Part shown: positions 27,298 through 35,711 of the stretch, one piece after another
Layout of the letters: the number at the start of each line of letters is the position of its first letter
Position numbering within the stretch: position 1 is the first letter of the stretch
Source of the DNA: DASUHT01 sp038230835
Lineage (GTDB): Bacteria > Actinomycetota > Thermoleophilia > Gaiellales > JAICJC01
Direction of reading: 5' to 3'
Assembly: GCA_038230835.1 (NCBI GenBank)
Contig: JBBRMM010000003.1
Coordinates: forward strand, 124,001 to 188,000
DNA: 64,000 bases
Made by a program: the position numbers and the translations under genes
Notes under the pieces: generated by a model
The model's input: the letters and a program-made list of their open reading frames with translations, nothing else
Told to the model about the DNA's origin: nothing
The model's database searches: none

Positions 27298-28284
27298 CTA
27301 CCTGGCGACGGTGCGGGTGCTGGTCGCCTTCCAGGTCGCCACCACGTCGAGCCCCGGCCGCAGGCCAAGCCGTGAAGCGGACTCCTGGGTCACCTCGGCG
27401 GTTAGACCGGCCACCGTGACGCGCGCCCGATTGCCAATCCGAACCACCCGCTCGACGCTTCCCGCGATGTGGTTGAGGGCGGACTCACTGTGTGGCTGCG
27501 CGAGCGCGAGGGTGATCTCCCACGGGGCGACCAAGACCGCCACCGCACCGGATGCCGGCTCGGCCAGCCGGACGCGCGCGCCGGACTCGAGCACCACCTC
27601 TGACCCCTGTGCGACCCCCAACAGGTGGTTGAGCCCGGCGAAGCGGGCAACGAACGGCGTCGCGGGGTCGGCCAGCAGATCCTCCGCGGAGCCGGTCTGG
27701 GTGATCGTGCCGAGCTCCAGCACGGCGATGCGAGAGGCCAGCGTGGCGGCCTCCTCGAACGAGTGGGTCACCACGAGCGCCGGGACGCCCGTTTCCCGCA
27801 GCACGGACGCGAGCTCGGCCCCGACCGCGTCACGAGTGGAGGGATCGAGGGCCGACAGCGGCTCATCGAGCAGCAGCAGATCCGGGTCGCGGGCGACCGC
27901 GCGACCCACGGCGACTCGCTGGCGCTCGCCGCCCGAGAGCCGGCCGGGACGCTGATCCGCCAGCTGCGCGATACGCATCCGGTCGAGCACGGGTTCGACC
28001 GGCCGCCGGGCGCCGAATGCGACGTTCCCGCGCACGGTCATGTGCGGGAAGAGGGCGTAGTCCTGGAACACGAACCCCAATGGGCGGCGCTCCACCGGCA
28101 GGTCGACTCCCGGCCCGAACCACGTCCGGCCGCGGCATTCGATCTGCCCGTGGGTCGGGGTCAACAGGCCGGCGACCAGCCGCAGGATGGTCGACTTGCC
28201 CGCCCCCGAGGGCCCGACGACGGCCAGCGGGCCGTCCGTGGAGATCTCGACGGCCAAGGCGAAGTCGCGCAACTGGTGGGTCAG
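27298..28284 (-). CDS. modC: Molybdate ABC transporter ATP-binding protein, probable CTG start
   Basis: An ABC ATPase of about 328 residues, with Walker A GPSGAGKST, signature LSGGERQR, Walker B LLLLDEP and a C-terminal TOBE-like domain (about 240-328) that binds oxyanions. No ATG or GTG lies near the conserved N-terminus. CTG at 28284 overlaps the modB stop as CTGA, matching the NTGA overlaps used across this window; TTG at 28272 is the alternative. It energises ModB. Confidence 0.85.
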   Translation of the reverse strand: MTHQLRDFALAVEISTDGPLAVVGPSGAGKSTILRLVAGLLTPTHGQIECRGRTWFGPGVDLPVERRPLGFVFQDYALFPHMTVRGNVAFGARRPVEPVLDRMRIAQLADQRPGRLSGGERQRVAVGRAVARDPDLLLLDEPLSALDPSTRDAVGAELASVLRETGVPALVVTHSFEEAATLASRIAVLELGTITQTGSAEDLLADPATPFVARFAGLNHLLGVAQGSEVVLESGARVRLAEPASGAVAVLVAPWEITLALAQPHSESALNHIAGSVERVVRIGNRARVTVAGLTAEVTQESASRLGLRPGLDVVATWKATSTRTVAR

Positions 28285-29126
28285 GCCGGCCCGAAGCGTG
28301 GCGCCCCCTTTGCGACCAGTAGCCGGACGGCCAGCAGCACCGCCGCGCTGATGGCGATCAGCACAGCGGCCAGAGCCAGCGCGGCGTTGAAGTCCTGCTC
28401 GAACCCCAGGTAGATCGCGATCGGAGCGGTCTGGGTGACGCCCTGCAGACTGCCCGCGAACAGGATCGTGGCGCCGAACTCGCCGACGGCACGTGACCAC
28501 CCGAGCGCCGCTCCCGCACCCAGCCCAGGTGCCGCGACCGGAACAGCGACGCGCAGGAACACCCTCGCGGTGCCGGCGCCCAGCGTGCGAGCGGCCGCGA
28601 GCAGGTCGCGGTCCACAGCTGCGAAAGCCGAGCCGGCTTGTCGCACGTAGAGCGGTCCGGCCACGAAGCTCATCGCCATCACCACGGCGGCCTGGGTGAA
28701 GGGGAGGTCGAGCCCGAGCCAGTGCAGCTGGGCACCGAGCAGCCCGTTACGGCCGAAGGCCGTCAACAGCCCGATCCCGGCCACGGCGGGGGGCAGGACG
28801 AGCGGCAACTCGAGCAGCGTGGCGACCAGGGCCTTGCCCCGGAACTCGCGCGTCGCCATGAGATACGCCGTCGGGGTGCCGAGCAGAACCATCGCGACCA
28901 GCGCGACCGTGCTGGTCTCGAGCGTGATGCCGAGCGCACTGCGGGCGGCGGACGAGCGAAGGCCGCGAGCGAGATCGGCGTGGACGAAGATCCCTACCAG
29001 CGGCAGCACCAGGAAGCCCACCACCAGCACCGTGGCGAGCGGGAACGCTAGGCCACCCGCTTGGCTCCAAAACCGAGACCCGTCAGTATTGCCTGACCCT
29101 TGGGCCCCGTCACCAGGTCGATCCAT
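28281..29126 (-). CDS. modB: Molybdate ABC transporter permease
   Basis: A permease of up to 281 residues with five or six hydrophobic segments and the EAA loop (LLAAARTLGAGTAR). AVGEFGATILFAG is characteristic of ModB. ATG 29126 has GAGGAGG ten bases upstream but lies 79 bases inside modA; GTG 29030 would avoid the overlap but cut into the first membrane helix. It forms the channel for molybdate delivered by ModA. Confidence 0.88.
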   Translation of the reverse strand: MDRPGDGAQGSGNTDGSRFWSQAGGLAFPLATVLVVGFLVLPLVGIFVHADLARGLRSSAARSALGITLETSTVALVAMVLLGTPTAYLMATREFRGKALVATLLELPLVLPPAVAGIGLLTAFGRNGLLGAQLHWLGLDLPFTQAAVVMAMSFVAGPLYVRQAGSAFAAVDRDLLAAARTLGAGTARVFLRVAVPVAAPGLGAGAALGWSRAVGEFGATILFAGSLQGVTQTAPIAIYLGFEQDFNAALALAAVLIAISAAVLLAVRLLVAKGAPRFGPA

Positions 29127-29854
29127 TGCTGTGCCGCCTCCTCGTTCTTCGTCCCGGTCACGATACCGATCGGGTAGGTGGCGGTCGCCCGCGCCGAGGC
29201 CGGAAGCGGGATCTGCTTCACCTTTGACCCGGCGGCCAGCGCGTCAGTCACGTACACGAACCCGGCATCGGCCTCACCGAGCGCGATCGGGGCGATCACG
29301 CTCTTGGCGTCCGGTTGACGGCTCGCGATGTTCAACTGGGCATCGGTCAGACCAAGAGTCCCGAGCACCGTCTCGGTGTACGCGCCGAGCGGCACGGAGG
29401 GATCGCCGATCACCACCCGTGCTCCCTTCGTGATGTCCGAGACGTCGGCGATATGGGCGGGGTTCGACGCAGGCACCACCAGGACCAGCGTGTTGGTGGC
29501 GAAATTCGTTGTCGCGCCGAGCAACTTCTTGGCCTGGAGCGCCTGGGGGTACTTGGGGCTGGCCGCCGCGTAGACGTCGACCGGGGCGCCCTGCTCGATC
29601 TGGGCGGCCAGGGTGTCGGAGCCCGCGAAATCGAGGCTGACCGTCCAGCCCGGGTGCTGCTTTTCGTAGACGGCCTTGAGCTGTGTGAACCCCCCGGTGA
29701 GCGACGAGGCGGCGAACACGGTCAGCGACTTTGACGAGGACGATCCTCCGCAGGCACCCGAGAGCACGGTCAGCGGCAGGCAGACCACGAGCGCGAGCAA
29801 CGATCGCCGGTTGGGGCGTCGTCGGGTCAAGGGGGCCGGTAGCATCATTCCCAT
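29048..29854 (-). CDS. modA: Molybdate-binding lipoprotein
   Basis: A 268-residue periplasmic binding protein. The N-terminal basic segment, hydrophobic stretch and LSGAC lipobox (about residues 33-37) indicate a lipoprotein. FAASSLTGGFTQL is the first oxyanion loop, followed by FAGSDTLAAQIEQGAPVD typical of ModA. Three ATGs (29854, 29848, 29845) are close; 29854 fits the TAGGGT hexamer eight bases upstream. It starts modABC and is divergent from an acyl-CoA synthetase gene. Confidence 0.9.
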   Translation of the reverse strand: MGMMLPAPLTRRRPNRRSLLALVVCLPLTVLSGACGGSSSSKSLTVFAASSLTGGFTQLKAVYEKQHPGWTVSLDFAGSDTLAAQIEQGAPVDVYAAASPKYPQALQAKKLLGATTNFATNTLVLVVPASNPAHIADVSDITKGARVVIGDPSVPLGAYTETVLGTLGLTDAQLNIASRQPDAKSVIAPIALGEADAGFVYVTDALAAGSKVKQIPLPASARATATYPIGIVTGTKNEEAAQQWIDLVTGPKGQAILTGLGFGAKRVA

Positions 29855-29891
29855 GCGGCAAAACCCTACTGCATAGGTAGTACGTAGGCAA

Positions 29892-31835
29892 GTGTCCAAC
29901 TCCACGTACATCTGGTCGCCGTCCGCCGATGTCGTCCGGCACGCGCGCGTGACCCAGTTCGCGCACAGTGAAGGGATCGAGGACTGGCGTGTGCTGCGCG
30001 AGCGCTCGGTGCAGGACATCGAGTGGTTCTGGGACGCCGTCGTGCGCCACCTGGGAATCGAGTTCTTCACGCCCTACGCGACGGTCTGCGACCAGAGTCG
30101 CGGGCCGGAGTGGGCGCGCTGGTTCACCGGCGGCACCGTCAATTTGACCTACAACTGCGTCGACCGGCACGCCCACGGAGCCGCGGCGAGCCGGACCGCG
30201 GCCATCTGGGAGAGCGAGGACGGGCGAGTGCGCAGCGTCACCTACGCCGAGCTGGGGGCCGAGGTGAACCGGGTCGCCAACGCCCTGCTCGAGCTCGGCG
30301 TCCAGCCCGGCGACGCCGTCGGGCTCTTCCTGCCCATGTCCATCGAGGTGGTGGCCGGCTTCTATGCGATCGCCAAGATCGGGGCGATCGTGGTGCCGAT
30401 CTTCTCCGGCTTTGCCGCCCCGGCGGTCGCCGCCCGGCTGAACGACGCCGGAGCCGTTGCCCTGCTGACCGCAGACGCGGTGCCGCGCCGCGGCAACCCG
30501 GTCTCGATGAAGGCAGTGGCTGACGAGGCGCTTCGGGAGACCCCGGGAGTGCGCCACGTGGTCGTCTGGAATCGCCTCGACAGCGACCCGCAGATGGTCG
30601 CCGGACGCGACCGGTGGTGGCACGAGCTGGTCGATCGACAGAGCCCGGCCATGCCCGCGCCGGCACTCGACCCCGAAACGCCGATGATGGTCATCTACAC
30701 CTCGGGCACCACCGGCAAGCCGAAGGGCGCCGTGCACGTCCACGGCGGCTTCCTGGTCAAGATCGCCGAGGAGTGTGCGTTCCAGACCGATGTCGGCCCC
30801 GATGACCGGTTCATGTGGGTGAGCGACATGGGCTGGATCATGGGCCCGAAGCTGGTTGTCGGAGCGGGCGCGCTGGGCGCGACTCTGGTGCTCAGCGAAG
30901 GGGCCCCCGACTACCCCGGGCCGGGCCGGTTGTGGGAGGTGGTCGAACGACACCGGATCAGCGTGCTCGGCGTCTCACCGACCCTGATCCGGGCCCTGCG
31001 CACGCACGGCGACGAGCCGGTGCTCGCCCATGACCGGTCGTCGCTTCGGATCCTCGCATCGACCGGTGAGGCATGGAACCCCGATCCCTACCGGTGGCTC
31101 TTCCACGTCGGCGGCGAGGGCCGATGCCCGATCATCAACCTGTCCGGCGGTACCGAGGTCGCCGCCTGCTTCCTGTCACCGATGCCGGTGATGCCGCTCA
31201 AGGAGTGCACGCTGGGGGCGCCCTCGCTGGGCATGGCGATGGATGTGGCCGGGCCCAGCGGGGAGCACCTTGGCCCGGGCGAGGTGGGCGAGCTCGTGTG
31301 CCGCAAACCGTGGCCGAGCATGACGCGCGGAGTGTGGGGCGATCCCGAGCGCTACATCCGAGCCTACTGGTCGCGCTGGCCGGGGGTGTGGGTGCACGGC
31401 GACTGGGCGTCGGTGGACGCAGACGGCTACTGGTACCTGCACGGGCGCAGCGACGACACGCTGAACATCGCCGGCAAACGGATCGGCCCGGCCGAGTTCG
31501 AATCCGCGGCCGTCGGCCACCCAGCCGTTGCCGAGGCATGCGCGATCGGGGTGCCGCACGAGGTCAAGGGCGAGGTGGCGTGGCTGTACTGCGTTCCCGG
31601 ACGCGAGGTGGAGCCGAGCGAGGCGCTGGCCGGCGAGGTGCGGGCGCACGTGACCGCCGAGCTGGGCAAGGCGTTTGCGCCGGCCCGCGTGTGCTTCGTC
31701 CCCGCGTTGCCGAAGACGCGCTCTGCCAAGATCGTGCGCCGAGCGGTGCGCGCCGCCGCGCTCGGGGAAGAGCAGGGTGATTTGTCGTCGCTCGAAAACC
31801 CCGCGGTGCTGGACGCGATCAGCCGCCAGGGCTGA
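29892..31835 (+). CDS. AMP-forming acyl-CoA (acetyl-CoA-like) synthetase
   Basis: A 647-residue adenylate-forming ligase with an acetyl-CoA-synthetase-type N-terminal domain. The P-loop YTSGTTGKPKG lies near residue 271, the GGTEVA substrate region near 417, the YWYLHGRSDDT hinge near 514 and the catalytic Lys in KTRSAKIVRR near 616. It activates a short-chain carboxylate to acyl-CoA. The acyl-pocket sequence differs from standard Acs, so propionate or another short acid is possible. It overlaps the convergent Gmad2 gene by 17 bases. Confidence 0.87.
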   Translation: MSNSTYIWSPSADVVRHARVTQFAHSEGIEDWRVLRERSVQDIEWFWDAVVRHLGIEFFTPYATVCDQSRGPEWARWFTGGTVNLTYNCVDRHAHGAAASRTAAIWESEDGRVRSVTYAELGAEVNRVANALLELGVQPGDAVGLFLPMSIEVVAGFYAIAKIGAIVVPIFSGFAAPAVAARLNDAGAVALLTADAVPRRGNPVSMKAVADEALRETPGVRHVVVWNRLDSDPQMVAGRDRWWHELVDRQSPAMPAPALDPETPMMVIYTSGTTGKPKGAVHVHGGFLVKIAEECAFQTDVGPDDRFMWVSDMGWIMGPKLVVGAGALGATLVLSEGAPDYPGPGRLWEVVERHRISVLGVSPTLIRALRTHGDEPVLAHDRSSLRILASTGEAWNPDPYRWLFHVGGEGRCPIINLSGGTEVAACFLSPMPVMPLKECTLGAPSLGMAMDVAGPSGEHLGPGEVGELVCRKPWPSMTRGVWGDPERYIRAYWSRWPGVWVHGDWASVDADGYWYLHGRSDDTLNIAGKRIGPAEFESAAVGHPAVAEACAIGVPHEVKGEVAWLYCVPGREVEPSEALAGEVRAHVTAELGKAFAPARVCFVPALPKTRSAKIVRRAVRAAALGEEQGDLSSLENPAVLDAISRQG

Positions 31836-32649
31836 GCCAGATCGGGATCCGGACGACGCAGGTGGGGGAGCCATCCTTGGGGGACAGCTCGTAGGCGACC
31901 ACCGTCCCCGGCACCGGCTGGCTCTCGAGCGGCGGGGTGAGCTGCGTGGAGAAGTCCGCCGGCGGCCCTCCCGGCGCGTGCACAACGACCTTGGTCTGGG
32001 TGCCGCCGCCGCGCACGATCATCGTGAACACGCCCTCGAACGCGCTCGAGACGCCGCGGGCGGTGAAGATCCCCGACACCAGGGTGTACGGCACCGGCTG
32101 GGTGATCGAAAGGCAGCCGTTGGACGTGCCCAGCCCCGGCCGGATGTCGTCGAGGTAGACGGTCGTTCCCGCGACGCTGTGAGCGGTGGTCACGATCGCA
32201 TCGCTCAGGTACGGCGTGGTCACCAGGAGGGTGTTCGTGGCGGCGTTCCATCGGGTGTGCATGAGGTACAGCCCGGCCGCGGCCGATGCGGAAGCCCGCA
32301 GTGCCGCCGGCATGGTCGCCGGTCCGGCGAAGGTGACCACGAAGCCCGACCGGTTGGACGTCACCCGCACGCCGGCAGGCGACCCGTCGAAGCTGATCGC
32401 CATCCGCGTTCGCCAGCCCGCCGCGACGCGCGCGCCTGCGAGGTCGATGCCCGTGGCCGTGATCGGCGCCGGTACCGTGGAGGTGGGTTGTGATGTGGCG
32501 GAGCTGGTGGGCCGGGTCGTAGACGTGGACGTCGACGGCCCACCCGAGCTCGAGCCGCGCCCGAGCACAAACGCCGCGGCGACGCCCGCGGCGACGAACA
32601 GCGAGGCGGCCACCACGAGCGCTGTGCGCTGCGCGCGGGTCACTCCCAC
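31819..32649 (-). CDS. Membrane-anchored Gmad2-domain protein
   Basis: A 276-residue exported protein: an N-terminal transmembrane anchor (about 10-30), a Ser/Thr/Pro-rich linker (35-62), a middle beta-rich domain (about 65-170) and a C-terminal Gmad2-like immunoglobulin fold (about 180-276), recognised by FEGVFTMIV and YELSPKDGS. Gmad2 was named from spore-germination proteins but occurs in non-sporulating actinobacteria. The role here is unknown. GTG 32649 or GTG 32643 starts it; the second is six bases after TAGACG. Confidence 0.65.
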   Translation of the reverse strand: MGVTRAQRTALVVAASLFVAAGVAAAFVLGRGSSSGGPSTSTSTTRPTSSATSQPTSTVPAPITATGIDLAGARVAAGWRTRMAISFDGSPAGVRVTSNRSGFVVTFAGPATMPAALRASASAAAGLYLMHTRWNAATNTLLVTTPYLSDAIVTTAHSVAGTTVYLDDIRPGLGTSNGCLSITQPVPYTLVSGIFTARGVSSAFEGVFTMIVRGGGTQTKVVVHAPGGPPADFSTQLTPPLESQPVPGTVVAYELSPKDGSPTCVVRIPIWLSPGG

Positions 32650-32735
32650 CGTCTACGCCGGACGGCCGGCGAATCCTGCCGCCGCAGGCGCGATCGATGC
32701 TACCCTCGCACCGTCAACCGGAGGGAGCGAAGGCC

Positions 32736-33515
32736 GTGACCGAGGGCATGCTGGAAGGGAAGCTGGCGTTAGTGGCCGGGGTGGCGAACAAGCGCTCGAT
32801 CGCCTGGGCGATCGCCCAGCGGCTGCACCAGGCGGGCGCCACGCTGGCCTTCACGTACCAGGGCGACCGGCTCGAAGACTCGGTGCGCAAGCTGGCCGCC
32901 TCGATCGACTCGGAGACGGTGATCGAGTGCGACGTGTCCGACGACGCGAGCATCAGCCGGGCGTTCGACCAGGTCGGTTCGACGCTGGGCGGTCTGGACA
33001 TGTTCGTGCACTCGATCGCCTATGCCCCACCGGAGGCCTTCCAGCGCCGGTTCATCGAGACGTCACGGGCGGCGTTTGCGACCGCCCTGGACATCTCCGC
33101 CTACTCGCTGGTTGCGATGGCGCAGGCCGCCGAGCCGTTGATGACGCCGCGCGGCGGCGGCTCGATGGTGACCCTGACCTACATGGCCAGTGAGCGGGCG
33201 TTCCCCAAGTACAACGTGATGGCTGTCGCCAAGGCAGCGCTGGAGTGTTCGGTGCGCTACCTGGCGTACGAGTTGGGACCGGCTCAGATCCGGGTCAACG
33301 CGATCTCGGCCGGACCGATCCGCACGCTGGCCGCCAAGGGCATCGAGGGCTTCGACCAGATGGAGGCGGTGATCGAGCAGCGCTCGCCGCTGCAGCGCAA
33401 CATCGAGGCCGGGGACGTCGGCAACGCGGCCCTCTACCTGCTCAGCCCGCTGGGGTCGATGGTGACCGGCACCACCCTGTACGTCGACTCCGGATACCAC
33501 GCCATGGGCATGTAG
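32736..33515 (+). CDS. fabI: Enoyl-[acyl-carrier-protein] reductase (NADH)
   Basis: A 259-residue FabI, the last reductive step of type II fatty-acid elongation and the target class of triclosan and isoniazid. Signs are the modified Rossmann motif GVANKRSIAWAIA, VHSIAYAP and the catalytic Tyr-x6-Lys (YNVMAVAK). GTG 32736 is placed eight bases after GGAGGGAG. A TACCCT hexamer at 32701-32706 is a likely -10, so this transcript has a leader with a ribosome binding site. The next gene starts directly after its stop. Confidence 0.95.
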   Translation: MTEGMLEGKLALVAGVANKRSIAWAIAQRLHQAGATLAFTYQGDRLEDSVRKLAASIDSETVIECDVSDDASISRAFDQVGSTLGGLDMFVHSIAYAPPEAFQRRFIETSRAAFATALDISAYSLVAMAQAAEPLMTPRGGGSMVTLTYMASERAFPKYNVMAVAKAALECSVRYLAYELGPAQIRVNAISAGPIRTLAAKGIEGFDQMEAVIEQRSPLQRNIEAGDVGNAALYLLSPLGSMVTGTTLYVDSGYHAMGM

Positions 33516-34277
33516 GTGGGCCTGACCTGGACCGTGCTGGGAGGCAGCCCTGCCTGGCCAAACCCCGGCCAGGCGGCCTCTGGCTATGTGCTCGAGTCGG
33601 CGACCGACCGCCTGTTGATCGACTGCGGCTCCGGCATCGCGTCCGAGCTTCGCGACCACGATCCCGGGCCGCTGGACGCGATCGTGATCAGCCACTTCCA
33701 CGCCGACCACTGGTTCGACCTCGTCCCGCTCCACTACGCCTACCGCTACGGGAGCTGGTCGACGCGGCCGCGGCCATCGCTGCACCTGCCTCCGGGCGGC
33801 CGCGATGTGCTCGACACGGTGGCATCGGTGTGGGACGGTTCGGCCGAAACCTTCGACGCCGCGTTCGACGTGCACGAGTACGACCCCCACACCGGCCTGC
33901 GGATCGGTGAGCTGGTGCTGACGTTCGCGCCGTGCCTGCACTACACCACCTGCTACTCGATCCGGTTCGCGACCGTCGACACGACCATCGTCTACTCGGC
34001 GGACACGGCGCCCACCGAGCGGCTGGAGCGGTTTGCCCACGGCGCCGACCTGTTCGTGTGCGAGGCCTCGCTGCGGGACGCGGCGGGCGACTCGACCGAG
34101 CGCGGGCACATGGACGCGGCGGAGGCGGTCGCGGCTGCACGGCACGCCGCCGCACGCCGACTGCTGCTCACCCACGTTCCGGCCGAGAACGACCACGCGG
34201 CGGTGCTCGAACTGGCGCGTGAGGGGTTCGACGGCGCGGTGGACGTCGCGCACCCTGGTCTGCGCATCCAGGTGTGA
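33516..34277 (+). CDS. MBL-fold metal-dependent hydrolase, ElaC/RNase Z-like
   Basis: A 253-residue metallo-beta-lactamase-fold protein with an intact HFHADH motif (about residues 52-57), a His in CLHYTTC, the Asp of YSADTA and a late LTHVPAEN. The pattern resembles the RNase Z/AtsA branch. GTG 33516 follows the fabI stop with no gap, so it is co-transcribed. tRNA 3' processing or hydrolysis of a small ester are possible; no decisive RNase Z exosite is visible. Confidence 0.8.
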   Translation: MGLTWTVLGGSPAWPNPGQAASGYVLESATDRLLIDCGSGIASELRDHDPGPLDAIVISHFHADHWFDLVPLHYAYRYGSWSTRPRPSLHLPPGGRDVLDTVASVWDGSAETFDAAFDVHEYDPHTGLRIGELVLTFAPCLHYTTCYSIRFATVDTTIVYSADTAPTERLERFAHGADLFVCEASLRDAAGDSTERGHMDAAEAVAAARHAAARRLLLTHVPAENDHAAVLELAREGFDGAVDVAHPGLRIQV

Positions 34278-34284
34278 CCGACCG

Positions 34285-35697
34285 TCAACTGGTGAGCGTG
34301 ACCCGCGAGACGCCGATCATGCCCTCGGCCGCCTTCTCGGCACACCGCTGGAGGCTCTCGGACATCGACGGGTTGACGGCCGCGGTCTCGGCCAGAGCGA
34401 GCACCGACAGCTCCGCGTGGACGGCCAGCGCCACCGCGGTGATCACCTCCGACGCCCGGTAGCCGACCATCGCCCCGCCCAGAATGGTGCCCGTCTCGGG
34501 GTTGGTCAGGAGCTTGATCAGGCCGTCGGTCTCGCTCTCCATCACCGCTCGCGGGTTGGCTCGGATCAGGTGCTTGGTGACCCGCACCTCGGTGCCGTCC
34601 ACGCGCGCCTGGCGCTCGGAGATTCCCGCCTTGGCGATCTCCGGCCGGGTGAACACGCACCAGGCGACACCCGAGTAGCTGACCGGGTCGACGTCCACCC
34701 CTGCCGCGTGCATGGCCGCGGTGCGACCGTGCATGGCGGCGGTGTTGGCGAGCATGATCTGGCCGGTGACATCGCCGCACGCGTAGATGTGCTCGACGCT
34801 GGTGCGGCAGAACTCGTCCACCGGCAACGTGCCGCGATCACCGAACTCGACGCCGGCGGCCTCCATGCCGAGGCCCTCCGTGTTGGGACGCATGCCGATG
34901 CACAACAGCACGTGAGAGCAGTCGATCTCGCGGCCGTCCTCGAGCACCAGTCGCACCTGCTCGCCGTCCTCGCAGTCGAGCGCGGCGGCGCGGCCGTTCT
35001 TGACCACGTCCATGCCGCGACGCAGGAACACCTCCTCCAGCACCTCGGCCAGGTCGGCGTCGTCGTTGGGCAGGATCTGGTCGCGGGCGCTGACCAGGGT
35101 GACCCGCGACCCGCAGCGCGAGAAGAAGTCGGCGAACTCCGCGCCGGTCGGCCCGGCGCCAAGCACCACCAGGTGGTCGGGCAGATCCCGCAGGTCGAAC
35201 ACCTGACGGGTGGTCAGCACGCGGCGGCCGTCCGGCCGCGCGAAGGGCGGAACGAACGGCGACGCACCGGTGCACACCAGCAGTGCGTCGAACTCCACCC
35301 GGTAGTTGCGCTCGTCCACCACCACGGACAGCGCGTTGGGCTCGATCACCTGGCCCCGGCCGGGCAGCACGCGGACGTCCATCCCGTCCATGCGCTCGCG
35401 CACCCCGCGGCTCTGGTGCAGCGCAACCGCCCGTGCCCGAGCCAGAGTGCGGCGCAGGTTGACCGCCGGGAGACCGTGCTGGAAGTCGAGCCCGTTGTCC
35501 ACCGCCCGAGCCACCTCGAGCGTGGCGTCGGCCGTCGTCAGCAGGGTCTTCGACGGGATCGCGTCGGTCATCGTGCAGTTGCCACCCAGCTGCAGTTCCT
35601 CGACCAGCGTCACCTCCGCGCCCAGGTGCGCCGCGGTCGCCGCCGCCGCGTAGCCGGCCGGACCGCCGCCCAGTATCGCAAGCTTCATGCGCCGCAT
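34285..35697 (-). CDS. lpdA: NAD(P)H quinone reductase of the LpdA type
   Basis: A 470-residue flavoprotein disulfide-reductase fold with FAD motif GGGPAGYAAA at the N-terminus, an NAD(P) motif (GAGPTGAEF) near residue 180 and a C-terminal dimerisation domain. The redox-disulfide segment reads GGNCTMTDAIPSK, so the second Cys of C-x4-C is Ala. Mycobacterial LpdA likewise lacks the disulfide and reduces quinones, so lipoamide dehydrogenase activity is unlikely. ATG 35697 has AAGAG six bases upstream; ATG 35688 is possible. Confidence 0.85.
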   Translation of the reverse strand: MRRMKLAILGGGPAGYAAAATAAHLGAEVTLVEELQLGGNCTMTDAIPSKTLLTTADATLEVARAVDNGLDFQHGLPAVNLRRTLARARAVALHQSRGVRERMDGMDVRVLPGRGQVIEPNALSVVVDERNYRVEFDALLVCTGASPFVPPFARPDGRRVLTTRQVFDLRDLPDHLVVLGAGPTGAEFADFFSRCGSRVTLVSARDQILPNDDADLAEVLEEVFLRRGMDVVKNGRAAALDCEDGEQVRLVLEDGREIDCSHVLLCIGMRPNTEGLGMEAAGVEFGDRGTLPVDEFCRTSVEHIYACGDVTGQIMLANTAAMHGRTAAMHAAGVDVDPVSYSGVAWCVFTRPEIAKAGISERQARVDGTEVRVTKHLIRANPRAVMESETDGLIKLLTNPETGTILGGAMVGYRASEVITAVALAVHAELSVLALAETAAVNPSMSESLQRCAEKAAEGMIGVSRVTLTS

Positions 35698-35711
35698 CGT
35701 AAACTCTTGCG

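Noticed and set aside
29855..29891. Repeated TAGTA/TACGTA words between modA and the acyl-CoA synthetase as a ModE site
   Set aside because: They do not form the ModE-type palindrome and no ModE gene is seen.
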